Below are positions 1-7,215 of a stretch of DNA of 64,000 bases, one piece after another. The position numbers were made by a program, and so were the translations under genes. Under the pieces are notes generated by a model that made no database searches, was not told the DNA's origin, and saw nothing but the letters and a program-made list of their open reading frames with translations. Source of the stretch: Desulfosporosinus acidiphilus SJ4 (GTDB lineage Bacteria; Bacillota; Desulfitobacteriia; Desulfitobacteriales; Desulfitobacteriaceae). Position 1 is the stretch's first letter. Each line of letters begins with the position of its first letter. The DNA lies in contig NC_018068.1 of assembly GCF_000255115.2 (NCBI RefSeq), positions 992,001 to 1,056,000 on the forward strand. Direction: 5' to 3'.

Positions 1-343
1 CTGCCAAGCATATACAGGAACATTTTTGGATTAATGGTTCTCGTCATTAAAAGAGAGCAATTCTGGTTTTAATTTTTTTCGAATGATATTTTCTATGATG
101 TCCTTATGACGGGGAATATGGTCAATTCATCATATTTACTTATTTTAACGTTGATATTTAAAATCATGGAGGGAGGAGTATGTCAAGTAATTAGCGAATT
201 GTATTACCAATGTACCTTTGTGCCGCAAAAAATCTTAATCTAAGGTTGCTGGCGTATGTTGCCGGTAAGATTAGTGCCTAGGAAAACGTTATGAAAACGT
301 ATGGTCTGACAGGTATGAGGCAAGTATTCAAAGGGGTGAGAAG
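1..343. other. Intergenic / left edge, no intact gene
   Basis: No convincing intact gene. The first about 80 bases can be read on the plus strand as the last residues of an open frame ending at a TAA near 82, so a gene truncated by the window edge is possible but unproven. An SD-like GGAGGGAGGAG near 168-178 precedes only a five-codon frame. The copies of GAAAACGT near 283-300 form a short direct repeat upstream of the selenoprotein gene. Nothing else is recognised. Confidence 0.4.
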
Positions 344-664
344 ATGGTCAAAGTTGATATTGAGGCCCTTCAGTATCTTGAGGAAAGAACGACATCTATC
401 GTTATCGACTTGGATTTCAATCCATCTCTGGGTGGATGAGCTTGTTCCGTAGAGCACGTAACAGGTAGTTACGTTCCTACCATTTATTTAAGAGAACCTG
501 AAGCCAGTGAAATTTTCAAATATAACGTTCAAAAAGTAGGTAACTTAAAAATATATTGTTCGCCGAGGATCGGAGTTGCTAACGGATATTCGGAAATTGA
601 AATTAAACTCAGTAAACTGTTGTTTTTTAAGCGGCTGAAGTTAGCAGGGGCTAGGGCGCTATAA
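344..664 (+). CDS. HesB/IscA-like selenoprotein (CC/Se-motif type), UGA = Sec32
   Basis: A 106-residue reading frame starts at ATG 344 behind a good SD (AAAGGGGTGAG, 330-340). It runs to TAA 662-664 and is interrupted only by TGA at 437-439. Read as selenocysteine, that codon gives GGUACS, in the place where HesB/IscA-like A-type Fe-S proteins carry their first conserved Cys. A bacterial-type SECIS hairpin lies directly downstream. The frame on both sides reads as one protein: a VTIDLDF-like beta strand before Sec, and NLKIYCSPRIG with a further Cys after it. HesB-like selenoproteins are an established anaerobe family. The exact role (Fe-S or redox handling) is not known here. A pseudogene is the alternative, but the hairpin argues against it. 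A standard gene caller would split or miss this gene. Confidence 0.85.
437..480 (+). promoter_or_regulatory. SECIS element of HesB-like selenoprotein
   Basis: Directly after the UGA (437-439), ACGTAAC (456-462) pairs perfectly with GTTACGT (468-474) around the 5-nt loop AGGTA. An outer helix GTAG (449-452) / CTAC (477-480) extends it across a small internal loop. The apical loop starts 23 nt after the UGA and has G at its second position. This fits the known bacterial SECIS rules (short loop with an early G, about 16-37 nt from the UGA). Confidence 0.8.
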
Positions 665-764
665 CGCTAACGGTGTCTCCTGACAACTTTTTCACAAAGT
701 TCCCATACTTTATTCATAGGAACCACATACCTCTGACGTAAAAAAGTAGTAAATTATAGGCAGG

Positions 765-801
765 CAATAACTCCGGTTTCCCTGGAAGCATTGAGTTATT
801 G
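765..801 (+). promoter_or_regulatory. 5'-leader inverted repeat upstream of repeat-protein gene
   Basis: CAATAACTC (765-773) is the exact reverse complement of GAGTTATTG (793-801). The hairpin ends 9 nt before the SD AGGAGG (811-816) of the next gene, so it would sit in the mRNA leader. No T-run follows, so it is not a terminator. A translational or stability role is inference. Confidence 0.4.
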
Positions 802-831
802 TAAAACATAAGGAGGTGTTTGGTTCCTGTT

Positions 832-1719
832 ATGTTGAAAGGGAGCAAAACGAAAACTATTGTTGTAGCTACTGCTATTACTACCCTTCTATCGGCAACG
901 GCTGTATATGCAGCTTCGACCAACAGCAGTCCCGTACATCAAAAAGGTGGTTTTAAAAGCCATCTGGATAGCTTAGTTTCCTCAGGTACTTTGACTCAGT
1001 CTCAAGAAGATGCAATTCAAAACGCAGTTTCAACAGCCATGAAGACAAAGGCGTCTAAGGGCGAGTTTAAGAAAGGCCCGGCCCACGGATTTAAAACTGT
1101 TTTGGATGGTCTAGTAACAGCCGGGACTATCACCTCAGATCAAGAAACAGCCCTTGTAAACGCAGTTCAAGCTGCCATCAAGACCGGCGCAGCCAACGGC
1201 GAATTTAGGAAAGACCTTTCCGACAGATTTAAAACCGTTCTGGATGGTCTCGTAACCTCGGAGACTATCACTTCAGATCAAGAAACAGCCATCGAAAACG
1301 CAGTTACAACCGCTGTGAAGACGAACGCAGCTAAAGGTGAGTTTAAGAGAGGTCCTGGGAATGGAGTTAAAACTGCCCTGGATGGGCTAGTAACAGCCGG
1401 GACCATCACCTCAGACCAAGAAACAGCCCTTGTAAACGCAGTCCAAGCTGCCATGAAGACCGGCGCAGCCAACGGCGAATTTAAGAAGGACCTTTCCGAC
1501 GGATTTAAAACCGTTCTGGATGGTCTCGTAACCTCGGGGACTATCACTTCAGATCAAGAAACTGCTGTTGAAAATGCGGTAACATCTGCCGTGAAGACAA
1601 GTAAATCTCGTGGTGAATTTAAACAAGGGGTTTCCAACGGAATTAAGACTGCTGTCGATGCTCTCGTAGCAAACGGTACAATTACTCAAGCCCAAGAGAA
1701 TTCTGTCTTTAACAAGTAG
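832..1719 (+). CDS. Secreted protein of tandem 46-residue repeats, function unknown
   Basis: The protein has about 295 residues. An N-terminal signal peptide (KTK, then a hydrophobic run, then an Ala-X-Ala-type AVYA/A cut near residue 27) implies export. The rest is almost entirely five complete and one partial copy of a 46-residue unit. Each unit carries the pattern FKT.LDGLVT.GTITSDQE, an amphipathic helix rich in Ala, and an N/KGEF turn. Similar LV..GTIT..Q helical modules are seen in secreted clostridial and bacillar proteins; I do not recognise a named family with confidence. Start is uncertain: ATG 832 begins the natural signal peptide but is 15 nt from the SD (811-816), while in-frame TTG 820 is only 3 nt from it. 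A terminator follows at 1756, so the gene appears monocistronic. Confidence 0.75.
   Translation: MLKGSKTKTIVVATAITTLLSATAVYAASTNSSPVHQKGGFKSHLDSLVSSGTLTQSQEDAIQNAVSTAMKTKASKGEFKKGPAHGFKTVLDGLVTAGTITSDQETALVNAVQAAIKTGAANGEFRKDLSDRFKTVLDGLVTSETITSDQETAIENAVTTAVKTNAAKGEFKRGPGNGVKTALDGLVTAGTITSDQETALVNAVQAAMKTGAANGEFKKDLSDGFKTVLDGLVTSGTITSDQETAVENAVTSAVKTSKSRGEFKQGVSNGIKTAVDALVANGTITQAQENSVFNK
949..1716 (+). repeat. 138-bp tandem coding repeats with 276-bp higher-order duplication
   Basis: Units begin at 949, 1087, 1225, 1363, 1501 and 1639, exactly 138 bp (46 codons) apart. Units 2 and 4, and units 3 and 5, are nearly identical at nucleotide level, while adjacent units differ more. The two-unit block 1087-1362 was therefore duplicated as 1363-1638, for example 1121 onward matching 1397 onward with few substitutions. 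Confidence 0.85.
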
Positions 1720-1755
1720 AGTGCAATAAGTATGTTAAAGTAGTCTCCATTATAG

Positions 1756-1796
1756 AAGAGAGAACCCAATAAAGGCGGGTTCTCTCTTTCTTCTTG
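1756..1796 (+). terminator. Rho-independent terminator
   Basis: AAGAGAGAACCC (1756-1767) pairs perfectly with GGGTTCTCTCTT (1777-1788) and is followed by TTCTTCTT. It lies about 40 nt after the repeat-protein stop codon. Confidence 0.8.
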
Positions 1797-1817
1797 TGCT
1801 ATCAGAGGTTGTTCTCG

Positions 1818-2172
1818 TCAATCGCGATAATTAATAATCAGAACGGGACAATGGGAATGAGCTAATACTCGCTGAGTAACGCTCCCAATGATAGTTCCCG
1901 TGAGAACCCCATGCCCTCGAGTACCCATAACGACTAAGTCAAACTCTCGTTTCATTTCATCTAAGATAGCCTTGGCAGGGGAACCAGATGTTTGTTTCTT
2001 TATTAAGTGTATGTTTGCTATCTTTTGATCATTTAAAGTAGCTTCGAAGACTAATTCCCCAGTCTTTTTTATTTGCTCAGGTGTCAGCAGAAAAAATCAT
2101 AACCAAGATTATAGCCCAGGTATGCTTCTGAAGTGGGAGTTGCATGGAAAAGTTCAACTTCAATAGTTATTG
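1818..2172 (-). pseudogene. Universal stress protein (UspA) remnant, N-truncated and frameshifted
   Basis: The minus strand encodes the C-terminal part of a UspA-family protein. It carries the ATP-binding signature VVMGTRGHG..TGTIIGSVTQRV and the final strand HCPVLIINYRD, ending at a stop at 1818-1820. Upstream, ELFHATPTSEAYLGYNLGYDF continues in another frame; the break falls at a run of six T (about 2087-2092 in plus coordinates). The first about 35 residues with the initial beta strand and start codon are missing, because the sequence runs straight into the end of the aminotransferase gene. It is a decayed gene or a deletion scar; a sequencing error could explain only the frameshift. Confidence 0.75.
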
Positions 2173-3477
2173 TTATAAGCGTTGTGCCTTCATATCTTGA
2201 AATCCCTGATAAATGAGGTCGAAAAGCTGTTTTAACTCTTGCTCTTCAACGCAGGAGAAGGCAACGCGCACATCACTCTCGCCCAGTGAAATGACCCCTA
2301 CGCCGTATTGATCAAGAAGGTGCAGACGTAAAGCCTCAGCCTTTACACCTTGTTTTAGTTTTAAACACATAAAGTAACCGGAATTAAATGGATAATAGTC
2401 CCAGGCATCGTTATAGATTCCCAGATTGAGGATTTGCTTGACTTGAACGGCCCGGTTTTTTAAAAGCTCGAATTTTTCATTCCTTTGAGCTTGGAACTCT
2501 GATGATTGAAGGGCATTTAAAACGAACGATTGAGATGGATGAGACGCGCTGGAAATAGTTCCCCGAATACAGCCTAAGGCTTTGTTTTCTAAAGCGTTTA
2601 ATACCGTCTGATATTTACTGGCAAACGTAATAAATCCAACCCGAAAGCCCCAAACAAAATCTTCTTTAGTGGCTCCATCAACCTTGATCGCTAATATTCG
2701 AGGGTGGAGATCAGCAATTCGGGCAAACATGGATTCCTTAATGGAGTTTTCATAAAATAATCCGAAATAGGCGTCATCAGTAACAACCACTAAATTCATA
2801 CCGAGCTGAGCAACTTCCCTCAGTACTTCTACAATCTCAGAGGCTTCCTGCTCACTGGGAGTATAACCAGTAGGGTTATTTGGGAAGTTAAGTAGTACGA
2901 GGGCTTTACCATGATCCTTTTGGGAAAGCAGAGCATCTTTTAAGCCTTTAGTATTAAAGGTTCCCTGCTCGGTATAAAAAGGATAGACGATGTTCTTAGC
3001 CCCTCTGCGAACTCCAAAAATAAGATTATAATTACCCCATAATTTATCAGGTAAAACTAGGGGATCGTTTTCATTTAGAAAAAGATCGGCAACAATGCTT
3101 AAACCATGGGTCAGAGCATTTGTGACAATGGGGTTACTGAAGCTTTTATCTTTTAGAGAAGGATTTTCATTTAGCATTTTTTTGCGCCAGAGCTGCCTTA
3201 ACTCAGGTTTGCCTGCAGGGGGGGCATAGGGATACAGATTTTTAGGATCATAATCAGGTAATGTATCCTGAATTACAGGCAAGAACATCGGACGATTATG
3301 CTCGGTGGCAATTCCGATGGTTGCATCAAAACGATGAGCCTTTTGCTTCGCTTCTGCGGTTTGAGTCAAGATCCCTTTAGGAAAATATAAATTCTTGCCC
3401 AGGTCCGACAATAAGTCATAAACATGGGGATTTTCCTTTTGTATTTGGCTATTTAACTCTTGAGCAATTTCATTCAT
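2173..3477 (-). CDS. PLP-dependent class I/II aminotransferase
   Basis: The protein has 434 residues. Fold-type I aminotransferase features are clear: ALTHGLSIVADLF in the cofactor-binding part, FPNNPTGY, VTDDAYFGLF (PLP-contacting Asp and Tyr), and KVDGATKEDFVWGFR with the Schiff-base Lys in TKEDF. It resembles aspartate/tyrosine-type aminotransferases with a longer N-terminus; the amino acid substrate cannot be assigned. I chose ATG 3477 because GGGAGAAGAG lies just upstream; the frame remains open to 3510 but without a better SD. It lies tail-to-head with the uspA remnant and is followed upstream by another aminotransferase on the same strand, about 460 bp away, so the two are probably separate transcripts. 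Confidence 0.85.
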   Translation of the reverse strand: MNEIAQELNSQIQKENPHVYDLLSDLGKNLYFPKGILTQTAEAKQKAHRFDATIGIATEHNRPMFLPVIQDTLPDYDPKNLYPYAPPAGKPELRQLWRKKMLNENPSLKDKSFSNPIVTNALTHGLSIVADLFLNENDPLVLPDKLWGNYNLIFGVRRGAKNIVYPFYTEQGTFNTKGLKDALLSQKDHGKALVLLNFPNNPTGYTPSEQEASEIVEVLREVAQLGMNLVVVTDDAYFGLFYENSIKESMFARIADLHPRILAIKVDGATKEDFVWGFRVGFITFASKYQTVLNALENKALGCIRGTISSASHPSQSFVLNALQSSEFQAQRNEKFELLKNRAVQVKQILNLGIYNDAWDYYPFNSGYFMCLKLKQGVKAEALRLHLLDQYGVGVISLGESDVRVAFSCVEEQELKQLFDLIYQGFQDMKAQRL

Positions 3478-3938
3478 GAACTCTTCTCCCTTTCTTAAGC
3501 AGCCGATCAACTTACCTAAAGCAGGTAAACGGATTTATTTTAGACTGAAAAATCATGTATGAACTAAAATAAATTAATTTGGTTTGATACTCTTTCGGGA
3601 ATCAGTTTTGAGGATATTATATTTAACCCATATTTTCGCGGCAAATCATGGATTTGCAGGTAACTAAATTCTACACTAAAATGTCGGTTTCCTCCACTAA
3701 AATCAAGGATAAAAATGAAAATGGCAATTTTTCTGTTTGCTTGATGCATTTCAAAAAATCGCATCTGCTTTCGCTTGTATAATCATTAAAGAAAGGCGTT
3801 GTCATCTCACAATATAATGGTGAAGTGACAACGCCCTTGGTTATTTGTCCCAGCTTTGGGTTTGCTCAGTAGGCTTTCACACACAGGCTCTGAAGAGATC
3901 CCATAAAGATATGATTTAAAGAAAGAAATAAAAGATTG
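3478..3938. other. Intergenic region with one palindromic repeat
   Basis: No supported gene. A 66-codon minus-strand frame (3564-3764) has low-complexity composition, no family match that I recognise and no good SD. The only structure is the palindromic repeat at 3781-3847, listed separately. Confidence 0.5.
3781..3847 (+). repeat. Palindromic intergenic repeat, family A copy 1
   Basis: AATCATTAAAGAAAGGCGTT opens the element. GGCGTTGTCA (3795-3804) pairs with TGACAACGCC (3826-3835), followed by a TGGTTATTTG tail. Two longer copies of the same element occur near 44.7 kb (inverted) and 56.3 kb. Confidence 0.7.
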
Positions 3939-5114
3939 CTATTTCAGTTTGCCTAAGGCAGTTTCAATTCGTTCTAAAGCCTTTTGGATATTTTCCACAG
4001 AATTGGCATAAGAGAATCGAAGGTATCCTTCACCATAAGAACCAAATGAAGTACCTCCTAAACAGGCGACCCCTGCATCGTTCAAGAGGTAGTCCGCAAT
4101 TTCCTTACTGTTCCTGTTGAAAGATTTAAAGTTAGGGAAAACGTAAAAAGAACCTTCCGGCAACAGACAGCTTACTTTGGGGATCGAATTTAAACCATTT
4201 ACCATAATATCGCGGCGTCGTTTAAACTCAGCTACCATCCGGTCGACATCTGTTTGGGGCCCGGTTAGTGCCTCTTTGCCTGCCATTTGTGTAAAAGCGG
4301 AAGTACAGGAATTTGAATTGACCATAAGCTGAGAAATCTTATCAGCAATCTCCTGGTGCATGACTCCGTAACCTAAACGCCAGCCTGTCATGGCATATGT
4401 TTTTGAGAATCCGTCAAGAATGATTGTCCAATCCTTCATGCCTGGTAAAGAGGCAATGGAAAGGGGATGTGTATTCCCATAGATGATTCGATCATAAATT
4501 TCATCGGATAAGACAAGGATTTCTTTGCCTCTCACTAAGTCGGCGATGGCTTCAACATCCTCATGGGTGAGAACTCCGCCTGTTGGATTGCCGGGGGAAT
4601 TAATGATGAGCATTTTTGTTTTAGGTGTAATCAACTGTGCCAGTTCATTGACATCCAGACGAAATTGTTTTTCTTCCCTCAGGGGTATTGGGACAGGTTT
4701 TGCGCCGACAAATCGAATAACGGATTCATAAATCGGAAAGCCGGGATTTGGATAAATTACTTCATCATCGGGATTGACAGTTGCCAGAATGGAGAAAAAC
4801 ATAATGGGCTTTCCGCCGGGCACTATTACAACATTCTCGAATGAAGCTTCCACCTGTTTATGATTCCGGATATAACCGGCGATGGTTTCTCTTACTTCAG
4901 GTATACCTGGAGCAGGAGTATAGTGGGTATACCCTTTTGTTAAGGCAAAACAAGCCGCATCGATGATGTTTTTAGGTGTCTCAAAATTCGGTTCACCAAT
5001 TTCCAAATGAACGATATCTTTCCCCTGAGCTTCAAGATTTTTGGCTCTAGCTAAAACTTCAAAAGCTGTTTCGGTACCTAACAAAGACATCCTCTCAGCA
5101 AATACGGATTTCAT
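3939..5114 (-). CDS. Pyridoxal phosphate-dependent aminotransferase (AspB/AspC-like)
   Basis: The protein has 391 residues, the usual length for class I aspartate-type aminotransferases. Visible motifs are NSPGNPTGG (about residues 171-179), VLSDEIYDRI (PLP-contacting Asp and Tyr), LDGFSKTYAMTGWRLGY with the Schiff-base Lys, and LRFSYANS with the C-terminal carboxylate-binding Arg. The start ATG 5114 has AAAGGAGC upstream. The substrate may be aspartate, alanine or another small amino acid; sequence alone does not decide. It diverges from norC, with a 300-bp spacer that must hold both promoters. Confidence 0.88.
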   Translation of the reverse strand: MKSVFAERMSLLGTETAFEVLARAKNLEAQGKDIVHLEIGEPNFETPKNIIDAACFALTKGYTHYTPAPGIPEVRETIAGYIRNHKQVEASFENVVIVPGGKPIMFFSILATVNPDDEVIYPNPGFPIYESVIRFVGAKPVPIPLREEKQFRLDVNELAQLITPKTKMLIINSPGNPTGGVLTHEDVEAIADLVRGKEILVLSDEIYDRIIYGNTHPLSIASLPGMKDWTIILDGFSKTYAMTGWRLGYGVMHQEIADKISQLMVNSNSCTSAFTQMAGKEALTGPQTDVDRMVAEFKRRRDIMVNGLNSIPKVSCLLPEGSFYVFPNFKSFNRNSKEIADYLLNDAGVACLGGTSFGSYGEGYLRFSYANSVENIQKALERIETALGKLK

Positions 5115-5410
5115 AACGATAGCTCCTTTACAATTGGTCTTTTATGTAGAGTTCCCTTTGGGAGTTTTACTTGGGCATACGTATCTATAAATTCTTTATT
5201 ACTCACCCTGACTAAAGGGAATCATCGGTTTTGCTATGAAGTATAGTTTCCCCTTATTCGCAGGATTATGTTATTTGGCCTGAGCTTTGCCGCGCTTTCT
5301 TAAGAAACCATTTCGCAAACTCTATGTTAAGTGATTGCTTCCGTATACTTTTAAAACAATAGCTAACACTACCATAAATCAAAATGGACAGAATTGGAAG
5401 GGAAAAGATT

Positions 5411-5806
5411 TTGAAACTGCGAACATTTTTATTATTTAGCAGCTTGTCCTTAGTTTTGTTTGTAGGGATAACTCTCATATCGGCTCGACTTCCTTTTCCT
5501 ATGCCGGAGCAGGCCGTTGCGGGTAAGCTTGTTTGGCAAAGACATAACTGCATTAGCTGCCATTCCCTGTTTGGCAATGGAGGATATGCCGGCGAAGACT
5601 TAACTCATATCACAGGCCAAGAGACTCCGTCCTTTCTCGTCAATTATCTTATCAAGCCGCCGGTGATTCCCCCCAACAAATACACTCATCACCCAGGGCT
5701 CGATAAAAGGGATGCCCAAAATCTAGTGTCCTATCTGGAGTTTGTTCACACTATACCAACGTTGGGGTGGCCACCGGAACCGAAAAAGGCGGGGAAGAAC
5801 TCATGA
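5411..5806 (+). CDS. norC: NorC-like cytochrome c subunit of nitric oxide reductase
   Basis: The protein has 131 residues. One N-terminal membrane anchor (about residues 6-25) is followed by a single c-type heme site CISCH (47-51). The C-terminal LVSYLEFVHTIPTLGWPP matches the NorC ending. It would pass electrons to NorB for 2NO -> N2O on the outer membrane face. I prefer TTG 5411, which has GGAAGGG 8 nt upstream, over in-frame ATG 5384, which lacks an SD. The stop overlaps the norB start (ATGA), indicating translational coupling. Odd point: no Met occurs after the heme motif, although NorC normally supplies a distal Met. The corresponding stretch reads NKYTHHPG, so a His may replace it. Confidence 0.82.
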   Translation: MKLRTFLLFSSLSLVLFVGITLISARLPFPMPEQAVAGKLVWQRHNCISCHSLFGNGGYAGEDLTHITGQETPSFLVNYLIKPPVIPPNKYTHHPGLDKRDAQNLVSYLEFVHTIPTLGWPPEPKKAGKNS

Positions 5807-7191
5807 AGCTGCTAAATTTCTTACCATTTGCCGGAAAGACTCATAAATCCGTGAACCGCAAACAGCAGTTTTTAGCTCAGAAAATCAGCCGCAGATATTG
5901 TTTAACGGCTGTAAGTTTATTTGCCCTGCAAAGTGTAGTGGCAGTGGCCGGTGCCTTAGATTTGGTGATGCCTGATTTACCGTCGCCCATTCCTTTTGAA
6001 TTCGGCAGAGCAATTCATTTGGGTCTGGCTGATCTCTGGCCTCTCATTGGTACGATGGGGATGGTCTACTTTTTCATCACCGCTGAACTTAATCGAGAAA
6101 TCTATTCTCCTCCTTTAGCGCGTTGGCAGTATTGGATTGTAGTGGTTTTCAGTTTGGCAATTTTTGCGAGTCTCTCTTTAAAGATAGGTAACGGGCGGGA
6201 ATTTCTCGAAGGGTTGCCTGTTCTTTATTTAGGGATCTGCATATCCTTGGCGATAGCTTCTTATAACCTGGTTCGGACATTGTTAATCGATAAAAGGAAT
6301 GTTACGCCGGCGGCAGCAGTGATGACCGTTGGGATAGTTTTTCTCTTGCTTTTAATGCTGCCAAATACGATTACTTATCATAATCCTATTACTGATGAAG
6401 CAACAAAGTTCTGGATTGTTCACCTATGGGAGGAGATGGCCTTCGAACTTACTTCTGCTGGTTTTATTGCCGGTTTTTATGTGGTTTCCGGCTTGGCAGA
6501 TCGCAACAAAGTAGAACAGTGGCTCTATCTTGAGGCTTCATTAGCAGTTGTCGGCGGCTTATATGGAACTGGGCATCATTACTATTGGATTGGGTTTCCT
6601 GCGATCTGGTTAGTCCTTGGTTCATTAGTTAGTATCGTAGAAGTCATTCCCGTAGGGTTGTTAGTTCATATGACTTATAAGGGTTTAAAATCTAAAAATC
6701 TTAGAAGCAGGCGAGAAAAACTGACCCTTTGGCTGTTGCTTAGCAGTATCTTTTATCATATCACCGGCGCATCACTCTTGGGCCTGTTTATAACCATACC
6801 ATGGGTTAACCTGTATATGCACGGAACCTATGTTACTTCAGGCCACGCGCACCTGGCTTTATTTGGAAGCCTCGGTTTTGTGGTGTTGTCAGGGTGTTAT
6901 TACATCCTTAGCTGGGGGAGTGAACCCACCAATAAAGGCTATAAAAGCGGTGTTCTAGCGGTGGGGTTACTCAATGTTGGATTAGTCAGCATGGCTGTGG
7001 CTTTACTGATTGCCGGCTCGGTAGAGACCTACCTCTGGCGATATTTGGGCATGAATTTTGAGAAGGTTCGGATGCTCCTAAATCCCTATTTAATGATTCG
7101 GGCCTTAGGCGGAGGAATTTTCGCCCTTGGTGATCTGCTTTTGTTTTGGCTTTTTTACAAAACGTGGAAGCAAACCAAAGTTAAAAAATAA
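5803..7191 (+). CDS. norB: Nitric oxide reductase catalytic subunit NorB
   Basis: The protein has 462 residues and about 12 membrane spans, in the heme-copper oxidase superfamily. Ligands match cNOR: HLWEE gives H207 and E211, GHHYY gives H258 and H259 (FeB site), E280 is present, and SGHAH (348-350) gives the heme b3/b ligands. The N-terminal heme b His is probably H72. No fused cytochrome or quinol-binding N-terminal extension is seen, so this is the two-subunit NorCB type, less usual in Firmicutes than qNOR. The start ATG 5803 overlaps the norC TGA and has GGGGAAGA upstream. It probably detoxifies NO in an anaerobe; respiration on NO is the alternative. Confidence 0.9.
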   Translation: MKLLNFLPFAGKTHKSVNRKQQFLAQKISRRYCLTAVSLFALQSVVAVAGALDLVMPDLPSPIPFEFGRAIHLGLADLWPLIGTMGMVYFFITAELNREIYSPPLARWQYWIVVVFSLAIFASLSLKIGNGREFLEGLPVLYLGICISLAIASYNLVRTLLIDKRNVTPAAAVMTVGIVFLLLLMLPNTITYHNPITDEATKFWIVHLWEEMAFELTSAGFIAGFYVVSGLADRNKVEQWLYLEASLAVVGGLYGTGHHYYWIGFPAIWLVLGSLVSIVEVIPVGLLVHMTYKGLKSKNLRSRREKLTLWLLLSSIFYHITGASLLGLFITIPWVNLYMHGTYVTSGHAHLALFGSLGFVVLSGCYYILSWGSEPTNKGYKSGVLAVGLLNVGLVSMAVALLIAGSVETYLWRYLGMNFEKVRMLLNPYLMIRALGGGIFALGDLLLFWLFYKTWKQTKVKK

Positions 7192-7215
7192 TTACAATTC
7201 AAATGGGGTTTAAAA

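Noticed and set aside
3564-3764. 66-codon minus-strand frame between the aminotransferases
   Set aside because: No SD, no recognisable motif, and flanked by a palindromic repeat; probably chance.
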